From Paraglaciecola mesophila (GTDB taxonomy: Bacteria; Pseudomonadota; Gammaproteobacteria; Enterobacterales; Alteromonadaceae): a stretch of DNA of 64,000 nt. Shown one piece after another: positions 44,901 through 54,964 of this stretch. The translations under genes and the position numbers were made by a program. The stretch lies in NCBI RefSeq assembly GCF_009906955.1, contig NZ_CP047656.1, positions 1,567,501 to 1,631,500 on the forward strand. The letters run 5' to 3'. Below the pieces are notes generated by a model. That model was not told the origin of the DNA. It saw nothing but the letters and a program-made list of their open reading frames with translations, and did no database searches. Position 1 is the stretch's first letter. Each line of letters opens with the position of its first letter.

Positions 44901-47900
44901 ATGATGAGGGGAATTGGCGCCCTCCACACACGGATTTTGCTGATGTCACCTAGCACTCAACTACGCTTTTCTTCGGTTAATATTAATGGCTTATTAAGCG
45001 TGTTGGTGACCTTTATTTTCAGCACCCTTTTCGCTGCGCTGTTAGGCAATAAATTCGCACCAGGTGAAGCCCTATGGTTATTTTTACCTCCTGTGCTACT
45101 TGCTGCACTTCGCAATAATAAAGCGTTAGCTTATCTAGTGGCAATCTGTGCAGTCTGTTTTGTCAGTTATTTATATCGACATCAGATCCCCTATGAATTT
45201 GTTTCTTCCTTTTCGTTGCAATCAGTGTGGTTTTTCTTACTCTGCTTTTCATTAATCACCTTACTAACTCGTTCAATTCGCCGAAATGAGCGCAGCTCAG
45301 GCACCGAAGAAAAAGATAAAGTTTTAGCCAAAGACAGCAGTGGCAAAGTCGTAACAGACGTTTTAGAGCGCTTTGCGGTTTTCATGGGCGTAATGACACC
45401 TGACGGGATCCTACGCGAAGCAAATAAAACGGCGCTAGTGTCTGCCTCATTAACAGAAAGTGACGTCATTGGTTTACCATTCGAACAAACGTATTGGTGG
45501 TCACACGATCCTCAAGTGAAGCAGCTTATTCGCAAGGCGATAAACAAAGCGAAGCACGGTATGTCCTCCCGGTTCGATACCACAGCAAAGCTGGCAGACA
45601 ACGTAATCATCGATTTGGATTTTATGCTGCATCCTATCTTTGATGAACACGGCAGTGTCGTGCAGCTTATTCCTTCGGGTATCGACATCACTAACCGCAA
45701 GCGCACTGAACGCAATTCAGCCATGCTAACCCAGGTCAGTGCAGACTTACTCAGTATCGGCAGCTTAGAACGAATTAAAACCATTATTACCCAAAGTTTA
45801 GCCAAGCACTTGGAATTAAGTGCCTGTCTGTTTTGTGAAACCCATCCGATTTCAGGCCAACTTGCTATTTCTCACTCTTGGCACAAAGACCCTTTGCAAG
45901 CGCCACTTCCGCCAACATCACAGCTGCCTTTTGAAGTTAGCATGTGCCAAAAAGAAAACCTGACATTGGTCGTAAATAACATATCTACCGACCCTAGGTA
46001 CACCACTAGTCAATACGAAGAACGAGGGATTGGAGCATTAATTTGTGTACCTATTAGCTTAGATAAAAAGAACCATTTTGTGTTGAGTATATATCGCGAT
46101 AAACCCTATGAATGGCGCGATGACGAAATAGAGCTGGTAGTTGAGTTCGCTCGGCGATTTTGGGTGCGTACCGAGCATTTAAGAATTTTAGAATCCCTGC
46201 GTGCCAGTAAAACCACCTTGGATATCACCTTAGAGGCTGCCCAAGTAGGTGATTGGGAATTAGATCTCATCACAGGCAACACTAGGCGCTCGCTGCATCA
46301 TGATCGCTGTTTCGGCTATAAAGATGCTATTCCGGATCACCTATGGGGTGTGAACGGATTTTACCAACACGTTCATCCCCTAGACAGAGAAGAGGTTCAG
46401 AGAAAGTTTGAAAAGTCTTTAAAAGAGGCGAGTGATTTTCGCACTGAGTTTAGGATTATCTGGCCAGACAATAGTGTGCATTGGATAGCCGCCCATGGCA
46501 GTTTTTACGGCGAACAAGGGGGCAAACCAACACGTATGTTGGGGATTGTAGCGAATATCAGCGAGCGCAAGAAAAACGAAGCGTTACAGATGGCCCAAAC
46601 TAACGCGTTAGAACTCATGGCCCAAGAAGCACCTTTGAATGATGTGCTTGCTACCTTAATACTGTCTTTAGAAGAACACTCTGAAAACAACATGCTCGGA
46701 AGTATTATGTTGGTTGACGAACAATCAGACACCTTGCAATTTGCCGCCGGGCCGAGCTTACCACTCCCTTATATTGAGCATATTGACGGCTTAAAAATAG
46801 ACGCAAATTGCGGCGCTTGCGGGGCCTCTGCCGCTACAAAAGAGCCTGTTTTTGTTTCTGACATCGCCTCTGAACCACTGTGGGAGAATCATCAAAAGTT
46901 AGCGCTTCAACATGGCTTAAAAGCGTGCTGGTCTTTGCCCATATTATCAGGCAAAGAGGTCCTTGGTGTGTTCGCTATGTATTACCCTACCCCGCAGTCG
47001 CCAGATAAAATGGATTACGACAGTCTTGATATCATCATGCGTACCGCTGAACTGGTGATTAAACGCAGACAAAACGAGCGTTCTTTACGCCTAAGCGAAG
47101 AGCGCTTTCGTGCCGTGGTCGATAACGTACCGCAACTGGCATGGATGGCTAACGCGCAAGGGGAAATAGAATGGTTCAATCAGCGCTGGTTGTCATACAC
47201 AGGTACCACATTAGAACAAAATCTAAACGGCGGATGGATGGTCCACCACCACCCAGATTATAAAGAGGCTGTGTTCGCCAAGTTTGCAGCGTGTTTGGCT
47301 CAAGGTATTGATTGGGAAGACACCTTTCCCCTGCGTGGTGCAGACGGTAAATTCCGCTGGTTCTTATCGCGTATGAATGCGATTTACGACCACAAGGGTA
47401 CACTTATCCGTTTTTTTGGCACCAATACCGATATCACCGAACAACGTAAAATGGCTGAAAAACTGACCAAACTTACCAACAAGTTGTCGACAGCAGATAA
47501 ACGCAAAGATGAATTTATTGCCACCTTGGCTCATGAACTGCGCAATCCCCTCGCCCCGTTGCGGAACTCTATGGAGCTAATACGCAATTTACAGACTGAC
47601 CCCGCTTCGATGCAAACCGCCCTAACGACCATGGAGCGTCAAGTTACCCAAATGGTACGCCTAATTGACGACTTATTGGATATCAGTCGAATTTCTAAAG
47701 ATAAACTGTCCCTTAAACGCCAAAACGTAGTGCTAAAAGATATCGTTGAACATGCTGTTGAAGTGGCGACCCCCTATGCAAACCGCTTGAAACATAAAGT
47801 ACACATTAACTTACCCGAACAGCCTATTCACCTTTTTGCCGATCCAGCCCGATTAGCCCAAGTTTTAGGCAACTTGCTTAATAACGCCTGTAAGTACACC

Positions 47901-48617
47901 CCAAAATCAGGCTTTATTTCACTCACCGTCACCCAAAGCGACGAACAAGTATATATCAGCGTAAAAGATAACGGTTTGGGAATTGAACAAGACATGCTCA
48001 ACCAAGTATTCGACTTGTTTACTCAAGTCGATCAACACTTAGAGCAATCAGAAGGAGGGCTTGGTATCGGGCTATCCTTGGTGCAACGCTTAGTAGAAAT
48101 GCATGGCGGACACGTGGACTGTAAAAGCGATGGCTTGGGCCGCGGTTCAGAATTTATTGTTTCTTTGCCATGCAAAGTAAGCAAGCTTAGCGATAACACC
48201 GAGCCTAAAAACCTGCAAACAGCCCAGCCTGATGTGACTAAAACCTTGCCATTATCGGTACTGATTGTTGACGATAACCAAGACAGTGCCGACAGTATGC
48301 AAATGTTACTCGATATCCACCAACACACCACGCACGTTGTTTACGACGGTGAGCAAGCGGTTTTGGCAGCTGAAAAGCTCAAGCCCGACGTCATATTACT
48401 CGATATAGGCTTACCAATACTTGATGGGTATCAGGTGTGTCAAGCGATTCGACAACAGCCTTGGGGCAAGCGTATTACCATTATTGCGTTGACCGGCTGG
48501 GGGCAAGAAGAAGACAGACGTAAATCGAGCGAAGCGGGGTTTGATCACCATATGGTTAAACCGATTACTTTGAGTACCTTGTTGGCACTCTTAGCAAAGG
48601 TAACTCCCTCGCCATAG
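44901..48617 (+). CDS. Hybrid sensor histidine kinase/response regulator with PAS and GAF domains
   Basis: A 1238-residue membrane-anchored hybrid kinase. In order: two to four transmembrane helices (about 30-130), PAS (160-275), GAF (290-440), PAS (445-570, PAS_3 type, VHWIAAHGSFY), GAF (585-730), PAS (740-860, VVDNVPQLAWMANAQGEIEWFNQRW), HisKA with phospho-accepting His878 in FIATLAHELRNPLAP, HATPase (980-1100, NNACKYTPKSG; DNGLGI; GLGIGLSL) and a receiver domain with Asp1168 in VILLDIGLPILDGYQ. The signal is unknown; the GAF/PAS stack suggests several cytoplasmic inputs. No response regulator or other partner lies next to it. The start is uncertain: GTG 44883, ATG 44901 or ATG 44943 have no good ribosome site. 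Confidence 0.93.
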   Translation: MMRGIGALHTRILLMSPSTQLRFSSVNINGLLSVLVTFIFSTLFAALLGNKFAPGEALWLFLPPVLLAALRNNKALAYLVAICAVCFVSYLYRHQIPYEFVSSFSLQSVWFFLLCFSLITLLTRSIRRNERSSGTEEKDKVLAKDSSGKVVTDVLERFAVFMGVMTPDGILREANKTALVSASLTESDVIGLPFEQTYWWSHDPQVKQLIRKAINKAKHGMSSRFDTTAKLADNVIIDLDFMLHPIFDEHGSVVQLIPSGIDITNRKRTERNSAMLTQVSADLLSIGSLERIKTIITQSLAKHLELSACLFCETHPISGQLAISHSWHKDPLQAPLPPTSQLPFEVSMCQKENLTLVVNNISTDPRYTTSQYEERGIGALICVPISLDKKNHFVLSIYRDKPYEWRDDEIELVVEFARRFWVRTEHLRILESLRASKTTLDITLEAAQVGDWELDLITGNTRRSLHHDRCFGYKDAIPDHLWGVNGFYQHVHPLDREEVQRKFEKSLKEASDFRTEFRIIWPDNSVHWIAAHGSFYGEQGGKPTRMLGIVANISERKKNEALQMAQTNALELMAQEAPLNDVLATLILSLEEHSENNMLGSIMLVDEQSDTLQFAAGPSLPLPYIEHIDGLKIDANCGACGASAATKEPVFVSDIASEPLWENHQKLALQHGLKACWSLPILSGKEVLGVFAMYYPTPQSPDKMDYDSLDIIMRTAELVIKRRQNERSLRLSEERFRAVVDNVPQLAWMANAQGEIEWFNQRWLSYTGTTLEQNLNGGWMVHHHPDYKEAVFAKFAACLAQGIDWEDTFPLRGADGKFRWFLSRMNAIYDHKGTLIRFFGTNTDITEQRKMAEKLTKLTNKLSTADKRKDEFIATLAHELRNPLAPLRNSMELIRNLQTDPASMQTALTTMERQVTQMVRLIDDLLDISRISKDKLSLKRQNVVLKDIVEHAVEVATPYANRLKHKVHINLPEQPIHLFADPARLAQVLGNLLNNACKYTPKSGFISLTVTQSDEQVYISVKDNGLGIEQDMLNQVFDLFTQVDQHLEQSEGGLGIGLSLVQRLVEMHGGHVDCKSDGLGRGSEFIVSLPCKVSKLSDNTEPKNLQTAQPDVTKTLPLSVLIVDDNQDSADSMQMLLDIHQHTTHVVYDGEQAVLAAEKLKPDVILLDIGLPILDGYQVCQAIRQQPWGKRITIIALTGWGQEEDRRKSSEAGFDHHMVKPITLSTLLALLAKVTPSP

Positions 48618-48657
48618 GGATATATACGGACAAGAGAGCCAAACAAAAAGCGAATAA

Positions 48658-49548
48658 TTAACTTAGCATCACTAATAAACTAGGCGGTAAGGCTTGAAAA
48701 TCAAAGGCCATGCCTATGCTAAGCGCAGTAATGGTTAAAATTGAAAAGCCAAATACTTGCCTCGCCCACACCACCAGTTCCGTGTTTTTACGATAGCCTC
48801 GTAATGCCATAAACAACCACCACAGACTGGTAACACAGGCGACTGCCATAAACGTAAGTCCGGTGTATCCGCTCAAGGGGAGTAGTGCGCTTACGATGGC
48901 AAATACCGCGATATACAACACAATATGCAGTTTGGTTTTCGCGATACCCTTTGCTACTGGCAATACCGGAATGTTGGCCCTGGCGTAATCGTCGAAACGA
49001 AAAATAGCGATGGCATAGGAATGCGGCATTTGCCATAAGCTAAACATCAATAGCAAAATTCCGGCACCTGCATCAAACTGACCACTTGCCGCGCAATACC
49101 CCACCACTGGCGGCACTGCACCGGATAAACTCCCCACCAATGTGCCATAGACCGATTTTCGCTTCATGTACAAGCTATAAACGCCCACATACACCAGATA
49201 ACCTAACACGGCAAAGCCAACCGCAATGCCGTTGGTATAATGCACGAGTAAGCCGAACCCTAGCACTGCCAAGGCCAAGCCAAATTGCAAGGCATGAGCA
49301 ATCGACACAGCCCCAGTCACGGTTTCTCGTTGACAGGTACGCTCCATTTTGGCGTCTATATCGGTATCAATACAGTTATTGATTACGCAACCAGAGGCCA
49401 CCACAAGCGATAAACCTAACACCGTCATGACCATCAATAGGGTGTCAACCTCACCTCGAGATGCAAGCAGAAATCCACCTGCAACGGAGATTAAGTTTCC
49501 CATGATGATGCCGGGTTTAGTGATGTTGATATAACGTTTTATATTCAT
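48658..49548 (-). CDS. cyoE: Protoheme IX farnesyltransferase (heme O synthase)
   Basis: A 296-residue inner-membrane prenyl transferase of the UbiA superfamily that adds farnesyl to heme B, giving heme O for the cytochrome bo3 oxidase encoded beside it. Nine hydrophobic helices. Key motif [18 protein letters not shown] (aspartate-rich, binds the diphosphate), with a second near [14 protein letters not shown]. Last gene of cyoABCDE, 14 bases after cyoD. Confidence 0.96.
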   Translation of the reverse strand: MNIKRYINITKPGIIMGNLISVAGGFLLASRGEVDTLLMVMTVLGLSLVVASGCVINNCIDTDIDAKMERTCQRETVTGAVSIAHALQFGLALAVLGFGLLVHYTNGIAVGFAVLGYLVYVGVYSLYMKRKSVYGTLVGSLSGAVPPVVGYCAASGQFDAGAGILLLMFSLWQMPHSYAIAIFRFDDYARANIPVLPVAKGIAKTKLHIVLYIAVFAIVSALLPLSGYTGLTFMAVACVTSLWWLFMALRGYRKNTELVVWARQVFGFSILTITALSIGMAFDFQALPPSLLVMLS

Positions 49549-49562
49549 GGTGGCCTCCTTAA

Positions 49563-49880
49563 TTACATCATCATCGCGTTGGCGCTATAGATGATCCAAA
49601 TGGACAACCCAACCACCATCACAATAATCAGTGCGGTAAATAAAAATGCAAAGGTGTCCATGCGCCCCTTGACTGAAAAATCCAAGTGCAAGAAATATTT
49701 CAAGTGCACCACAATTTGCACTATCGCAAAAGAAACCACACTGTAAAACAGGACTGATTTACCAAAGTGCCCACTCATCACCATCCAAAACGGAATACCC
49801 GTGAGAATAACCGATAATACAAAGCCAATTAAATAGGATTTCACGCTGCCATGGGCAGTCGTTTCAGCAGAATGACTCAT
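49563..49880 (-). CDS. cyoD: Cytochrome o ubiquinol oxidase subunit IV
   Basis: A 105-residue membrane protein with three transmembrane helices ([66 protein letters not shown]). Helps assemble the CuB site in subunit I. The start chosen is ATG at 49880, giving [12 protein letters not shown]; it overlaps the cyoC stop by one base (TGATG). A longer in-frame reading from 49961 lies inside cyoC and is unlikely. Confidence 0.94.
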   Translation of the reverse strand: MSHSAETTAHGSVKSYLIGFVLSVILTGIPFWMVMSGHFGKSVLFYSVVSFAIVQIVVHLKYFLHLDFSVKGRMDTFAFLFTALIIVMVVGLSIWIIYSANAMMM

Positions 49881-50527
49881 CACATTGCTCCTAATAAATA
49901 TACAACGCTGAATACGCAAACCCAGACAATGTCCAAGAAATGCCAGAACAGGCTTAAACACCCAAGACGCGTGACGGTTTGTGCGCCTAAACCGCGCTTA
50001 AGCACTTCACATACCATGACCAACATCCAGATTAACCCAGCGGTAACATGCAAACCGTGCATACCAACCAAAGCAAAGAATGAGCTCAAAAATGCACTGC
50101 CGTCCGGGCCATTACCCTCAACAATCAAGTGATGAAATTCATACACTTCCATGGCGATAAACACACAGCCAAGGGCCATAGTGACCAACAACCACAGCAA
50201 GGTGCCTGCCTTTTGCTGTTTATGGGCGCACAAAAGTGCGAAACCATAGGTAATACTACTGACCAACAGTGCGGCTGTTTCCACTAGCACGAAGTTAAGA
50301 TCAAATATATCTTTACCTGAGACCCCACCGTCCGTGTTCATATACAACACGGCATAAGTGGCAAAAACCGATGCAAACAAAATACAATCGGTCATTAAAT
50401 ATAACCAAAAGCCGAACAGCGTATTCCCACCTGTGTCGTGGTGTTCATCATGATGACCGCCTCCATGATCATCGGCGTGTAAGCCGTGATCATTGGCGAA
50501 TTTCAATGTTTCTGGTACGGCACTCAT
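49880..50527 (-). CDS. cyoC: Cytochrome o ubiquinol oxidase subunit III
   Basis: A 215-residue membrane protein with five helices ([24 protein letters not shown] at the start; [23 protein letters not shown] near the end). The N-terminus is His-rich ([23 protein letters not shown]), which could bind copper or zinc. It stabilises subunit I. Overlaps cyoB by 4 bases and cyoD by 1. Confidence 0.96.
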   Translation of the reverse strand: MSAVPETLKFANDHGLHADDHGGGHHDEHHDTGGNTLFGFWLYLMTDCILFASVFATYAVLYMNTDGGVSGKDIFDLNFVLVETAALLVSSITYGFALLCAHKQQKAGTLLWLLVTMALGCVFIAMEVYEFHHLIVEGNGPDGSAFLSSFFALVGMHGLHVTAGLIWMLVMVCEVLKRGLGAQTVTRLGCLSLFWHFLDIVWVCVFSVVYLLGAM

Positions 50528-52518
50528 AGCGCTTCCTCCTTCACAGTGGTCACACTGGCTAAGTGCGCTCTTTCAATCTCAGCCACTTCTTGTGGCTCAA
50601 CGTAATAGTCCACGTCTTTGGCATAACAGCGTGCAATTAACGCCACAACCATGCCCAGTGAACCCACAATCGCTAACCACCAAATATGCCAAATCAAGGC
50701 GAAACCAACGATGCCAGCGGCACCCGCGATCTGCATACCGGCAGCGGTGTTACGCGGCATGTGAATGGGCATGTATTCGTCAGGAGCTTGGTATTCAATG
50801 CCTTTTTCTTTCATATCAGTGAACGCATCAATGTCATGCACCTTAGGTAAAACGGCAAAGTTGTAGAACTGAGGCGGTGACGCAGTTGACCACTCTAGGG
50901 TATGGCCATTCCACGGATCGCCGTCCACATCAGGGTTTTGTTTGCGATCACGAATACTCACGTAGAGCTGAACAAATTGCAGAACAATGCCCACAAAGAT
51001 AATGACTGCACCGAGTGCCGCAATGTACAACCAAATATTCCAATCTGGGTTGTTGGTGTGGTTTAAGCGGCGAGTCATGCCTAAGAAACCAAGCACATAC
51101 AAAGGCATAAAGGCCACATAGAAGCCTATTTGCCAGCACCAGAAAGAGTATTTACCGAGGCGCTCATTTAAATGAAAGCCCGTGGCTTTGGGGAACCAAA
51201 ACGCAAAGCCTGCCATGTACCCAAATACCGCACCACCTATGATGGTATTGTGAAAATGAGCCACTAAAAATAAACTGTTATGTAATACATAATCAGCGCC
51301 AGGCACGGCAAGTAATACCCCTGTCATCCCACCAATGCTGAAGGTGACCATAAAGCCTAAGGTCCATAGAACCGGCACGGTAATGCGCAGGCGACCGCGG
51401 TACATAGTGAACAACCAATTAAATAACTTCACCCCCGTGGGTATGGCAATGATCATGGTCATTACCCCAAAGAAGGCATTAACATCAGCGCTTGAGCCCA
51501 TAGTAAAGAAATGATGTAACCACACCACGAAGCCTAAAATCGAAATAGCGCCACTTGCCCACACCATAGAGGTGTAACCAAACAGACGTTTACCCGTAAA
51601 GGTTGAAATGACCTCAGAGAAAATCCCAAACGCGGGTAATACCAAGATATACACCTCAGGGTGGCCCCATGCCCAAAACAGATTGATATACATCATGGCG
51701 TTACCGCCACCATCATTGGTAAAGAAGTGGAAATCTAAGTAGCGATCAAGTGTCAATAAGCCCAGCACGGCTGTTAAAATCGGGAACGAAGCCACAATCA
51801 AGATATTCGCCCAAGTACAAGCCCAGGTAAAAATGGGCATTTGCATTAGCTTCATGCCAGGGGCACGCATTTTGAACACTGTGGCTAAAAAGTTAACCCC
51901 CGTAAGCAATGTGCCTATTCCGGATATCTGCAAGGCCCAGATATAATAATCCACCCCCACCCCAGGGCTAAAGGACATCTCTGACAACGGCGGGTAGGCC
52001 AACCAACCTGTTTTAGCGAATTCCCCTAACCCTAAGGAAATATTAATCAGCACAGCGCCTGCGGCGGCTAACCAAAAACTCAAGTTGTTCATGAAAGGGA
52101 AGGCCACGTCTCGCGCGCCAATTTGTAGCGGCAGTACAATGTTCATCAAACCAATCATAAAAGGCATAGCCATGAAGATGATCATGATAATGCCATGGGC
52201 GGTAAATATTTGGTCATAGTGCTCTGGGGGTAAATATCCCGCAGCGCCATTAGTCGCCATAGCGAGTTGTGTACGCATCATTATCGCGTCAGAAAAGCCA
52301 CGAATAAGCATGACTAATGCAAGAATAATGTACATGATACCTAAGCGTTTATGATCAACCGACGTCAACCAGTTGTGCCAAAGCACACCCCACTTTTGAT
52401 ATTTAGTAATCAAGCCAACAATGGCCAAGCCAATGACACCAATAACAGCCAGTGTTACCATGATAATTGGTTCGTGGTAAGGAACGGCGTCGAGGGTAAG
52501 GTTTCCTAAAAGCGACAT
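50524..52518 (-). CDS. cyoB: Cytochrome o ubiquinol oxidase subunit I
   Basis: A 664-residue catalytic subunit that reduces oxygen to water with electrons from ubiquinol and pumps protons. About 15 transmembrane helices. The heme and copper ligands are seen: low-spin heme His in [32 protein letters not shown] (CuB His and the cross-linked Tyr), [10 protein letters not shown] (the two CuB His), and [11 protein letters not shown] (His ligands of both hemes). Length matches E. coli CyoB (663). Confidence 0.98.
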   Translation of the reverse strand: MSLLGNLTLDAVPYHEPIIMVTLAVIGVIGLAIVGLITKYQKWGVLWHNWLTSVDHKRLGIMYIILALVMLIRGFSDAIMMRTQLAMATNGAAGYLPPEHYDQIFTAHGIIMIIFMAMPFMIGLMNIVLPLQIGARDVAFPFMNNLSFWLAAAGAVLINISLGLGEFAKTGWLAYPPLSEMSFSPGVGVDYYIWALQISGIGTLLTGVNFLATVFKMRAPGMKLMQMPIFTWACTWANILIVASFPILTAVLGLLTLDRYLDFHFFTNDGGGNAMMYINLFWAWGHPEVYILVLPAFGIFSEVISTFTGKRLFGYTSMVWASGAISILGFVVWLHHFFTMGSSADVNAFFGVMTMIIAIPTGVKLFNWLFTMYRGRLRITVPVLWTLGFMVTFSIGGMTGVLLAVPGADYVLHNSLFLVAHFHNTIIGGAVFGYMAGFAFWFPKATGFHLNERLGKYSFWCWQIGFYVAFMPLYVLGFLGMTRRLNHTNNPDWNIWLYIAALGAVIIFVGIVLQFVQLYVSIRDRKQNPDVDGDPWNGHTLEWSTASPPQFYNFAVLPKVHDIDAFTDMKEKGIEYQAPDEYMPIHMPRNTAAGMQIAGAAGIVGFALIWHIWWLAIVGSLGMVVALIARCYAKDVDYYVEPQEVAEIERAHLASVTTVKEEAL

Positions 52519-52520
52519 AA

Positions 52521-53429
52521 TTAATCCTCCGCCTGCATATGCATTTGAGCCGAATGCTCTTGATGCTCACCATGCATTTCTTGTTGTTTCATGTTGCCCA
52601 TGAACTGCATCACAATATGTTGGAACATCTGACTGTCCACTGAGCCGTAGTAGCTCACGGGGTTGTTTTCACTGTGTTTTGCTAACTGAGCGTAACTATA
52701 GTCGCTAAGTGTCGCTGGGCTATGCTTGACGGCACTCACCCACTTTTCAAAGTCCTGCTCACTGTCTTTAGCGATAGCTTTAAATTTCATTCCGGTGAAC
52801 CCAGCGCCACTGTAATTTGCTGAAATTCCATCAAACTCTCCGGCTTCATTTGCAATCAAATTAAGACGCGTCGTCATACCCGCCATGGAATATATTTGGC
52901 TACCAAGTTGAGGAATAAAAAATGAGTTCATGGTGGTGTCAGATGTGATCTTAAATTCCACGGGTACGTCTTTGGGGAACACCACTTCGTTAACCGTAGC
53001 AATGCCTTGCTCTGGATAGATGAATAACCATTTCCAGTTCAAAGACACCACTTGAATAGTGATGGGTTGATGCTCGTGTTCGAGCGGCTTATAAGGGTCG
53101 AGCTCTTGAGTCGAATACCAAGTCAGAGTCCCTAGAATCGCGATAATCACGATGGGAATTAACCATACAACTACTTCAATTTTGGTTGAATGCGCCCACT
53201 TTGGGTCATAAATTTCATGCTCGCGTCCTTCACGGTAACGCCAAGCGAAATACAGCGTCATGCCAATGACAGGAATAACCACCAGCAGCATTAACACCGT
53301 TGCTACAACGATCAAATACTTTTCATCGATGCCCACCTGACCTTTCGGATCAAGCACACCACCTTCACAGCCCGACAGTAACAATATGCTTGCTGTCAAC
53401 GCTGAATAACCTAACTTACGGATCAACAA
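52521..53429 (-). CDS. cyoA: Cytochrome o ubiquinol oxidase subunit II (lipoprotein)
   Basis: A 302-residue lipoprotein with lipobox LLSGC, two transmembrane helices (about 35-60 and 80-105) and a periplasmic cupredoxin domain. The domain lacks the Cys-x3-Cys of the CuA site (the region reads [22 protein letters not shown]), so this is a quinol, not cytochrome c, oxidase. The C-terminal tail is rich in His and Met ([20 protein letters not shown]). Start: a TTG at 53429 lies seven bases after AGGGG and gives a compact lipoprotein signal; the longer TTG start at 53456 has no ribosome site. First gene of the operon. Confidence 0.93.
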   Translation of the reverse strand: MLIRKLGYSALTASILLLSGCEGGVLDPKGQVGIDEKYLIVVATVLMLLVVIPVIGMTLYFAWRYREGREHEIYDPKWAHSTKIEVVVWLIPIVIIAILGTLTWYSTQELDPYKPLEHEHQPITIQVVSLNWKWLFIYPEQGIATVNEVVFPKDVPVEFKITSDTTMNSFFIPQLGSQIYSMAGMTTRLNLIANEAGEFDGISANYSGAGFTGMKFKAIAKDSEQDFEKWVSAVKHSPATLSDYSYAQLAKHSENNPVSYYGSVDSQMFQHIVMQFMGNMKQQEMHGEHQEHSAQMHMQAED

Positions 53430-53645
53430 AGGATTTCCCCTACCCACAGTTTTCAAAGCACTGCCTTAAGTGAATCAAGCAGCATTAAACACCGGATTAA
53501 CCGGAATTATTGGGAGAATGGGCTCAAGGTAAATAAGTATCGAGGTCGCGTATCAACAGCAATATAACGGCATAGAAACGAATGCCATATGATGCGCTTG
53601 GCTTGTAATTGACGTTTTGAGTGACTTATTTAACGACTTGAGCCG

Positions 53646-54047
53646 CTATGAAAACAGAGGTGGAGCACGAGAGCCGTGCGCGCTGGGCACAGGGCTGATA
53701 ACAGCAGGAACAATAAACAACGGCTTAGTTTTGGCCGCCAAGTGACGTAACACATAATCAGGTACGAGATTCAGAAGCCACAAGGCATGCTTAGCAAAAT
53801 ACCCACTAAGCCCTAGCAACCATAGAAAACAAGCACTACTTAATACATCGAACGAAGAAAAGTCGAGCGCTAGACCGACAAACTCTGCACCTTCGTATAT
53901 ACCACCAAGGAACACACTGAAACTCCCTAAAAAAACCACGACTCCAGATACCAGGCACAATTTCGCTAATAACGACGTGCTTGATATATCCATCAACGCT
54001 TTACTGCGCTGAATGAAATCATGAGAATGGCGGTGAGTTAGCTTCAA
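53646..54047 (-). CDS. Hypothetical membrane protein upstream of cyoA
   Basis: A 133-residue ORF with two or three hydrophobic segments (about 27-50 LLAKLCLVSGVVVFLGSFSV, 66-85 VLSSACFLWLLGLSGYF, and a weak one at 107-122) and a His-rich N-terminus (KLTHRHSHDF). Codon use looks like that of the neighbours. It lies 190 bases before cyoA on the same strand and could be a small factor of the oxidase, but I recognise no family. It could also be non-coding. Confidence 0.5.
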   Translation of the reverse strand: MKLTHRHSHDFIQRSKALMDISSTSLLAKLCLVSGVVVFLGSFSVFLGGIYEGAEFVGLALDFSSFDVLSSACFLWLLGLSGYFAKHALWLLNLVPDYVLRHLAAKTKPLFIVPAVISPVPSAHGSRAPPLFS

Positions 54048-54363
54048 CGTTTTGTCCGAGGTTTATCACAAATTAAGTACTAAGAATTGAGCGAAAGCAA
54101 TAGTTGCTCAAATTTTGATGCGCGGATTCTAGCAAAAGCGCTCCCCCGGCACAAAGCGCAGCAAACAGTAAATTGTAAAAATTCATTATTCAAATCATGT
54201 ATTTACAAAAACAAAACATTTGATGATCAATAAAGCAACAAATATCATAAGCTAACGTTTACAGTAACAGCATGGCAATTTGTGAATCACAATTTACAAA
54301 ATATCATTTAACAAGGTACTATGCTGATATAACAGTCAATAACCTGAACAGGTTGCTCCTAAA
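54048..54363. other. Divergent intergenic region with a TTGTGAATCACAA palindrome
   Basis: A/T-rich, no gene. At 54277-54295 AATTTGTGA and TCACAATTT flank a single A, six inner pairs perfect; this may be an operator or promoter part for the former amidohydrolase gene behind it. TTGTAAA and TTTACAA also occur at about 54172 and 54211. Confidence 0.35.
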
Positions 54364-54920
54364 ATGCCTCATTCAAAAAAACCGCTGTTAGCCTTATCTC
54401 GCTGTACATCCTTACTCATGCTTCTGGGTGGAATATTCAGCTCTGTTAACGCTTTTGGCGTTGATGAAGAATTTATCAGCTACGATCAAAACGAGATTGC
54501 CGTCGTGATCGCACAGCAAGAAGTTGCCACCTGGCCTATCGTATTTAAAAAGATGATGCAGCTAGAAAAAGGTTCGCCGAAGCGGAGGGAACATTAATGG
54601 CGGGCACAGACCCCACAGGCTATGGCGGCGTTATCGCGGGTTTCTCAAATCAAAGACAAATCGAGTTACTGGTTGAAGCGGGCTTTAGTATTCAGCAAGC
54701 GATTAAAATTGCCACGTTAAACGGCGCTACGTTTTTAGAGCGTGATACTAAAATAGGTTCTATTGAGGCAGGTAAACAGGCTGATTTAGTCTTAATAGAC
54801 GGTGAATTGATTAACGACACTAGCGCCATTCGCGATATGGCGGTGGTATTTAAGCACGGTGTTGGTTACAACGTAAGTAAGATTGTTCAACAAACTAAGT
54901 CTGTCGTCGGGCTTCATTAA
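54364..54920 (+). pseudogene. Broken amidohydrolase (imidazolonepropionase-like), internal deletion and frameshift
   Basis: Two fragments of one gene. The first (54364-54597) has a signal peptide (MPHSKKPLLALSRCTSLLMLLGGIFSSVNA) and then ATWPIVFKKMMQLEK. The second, in another frame, continues RFAEAEGTLMAGTDPTGYGG and goes on to SIQQAIKIATLNGATFLERDTKIGSIEAGKQADLVLIDGEL, the C-terminal end of the amidohydrolase family (AGTDP holds the metal-binding Asp). The two frames meet at an A5 run near 54568: one more A would restore a continuous reading. In addition about 300 or more residues normally found between the signal and this end are missing. It cannot make an active enzyme. Confidence 0.82.
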
Positions 54921-54964
54921 CTGCGCTTGGCGATAAGTCTATACAGCATAATAAGGAACATGAC

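Noticed and set aside
49881..49961. N-terminal extension of cyoD
   Set aside because: Lies inside cyoC and does not resemble the family; ATG at 49880 overlaps the cyoC stop as expected.
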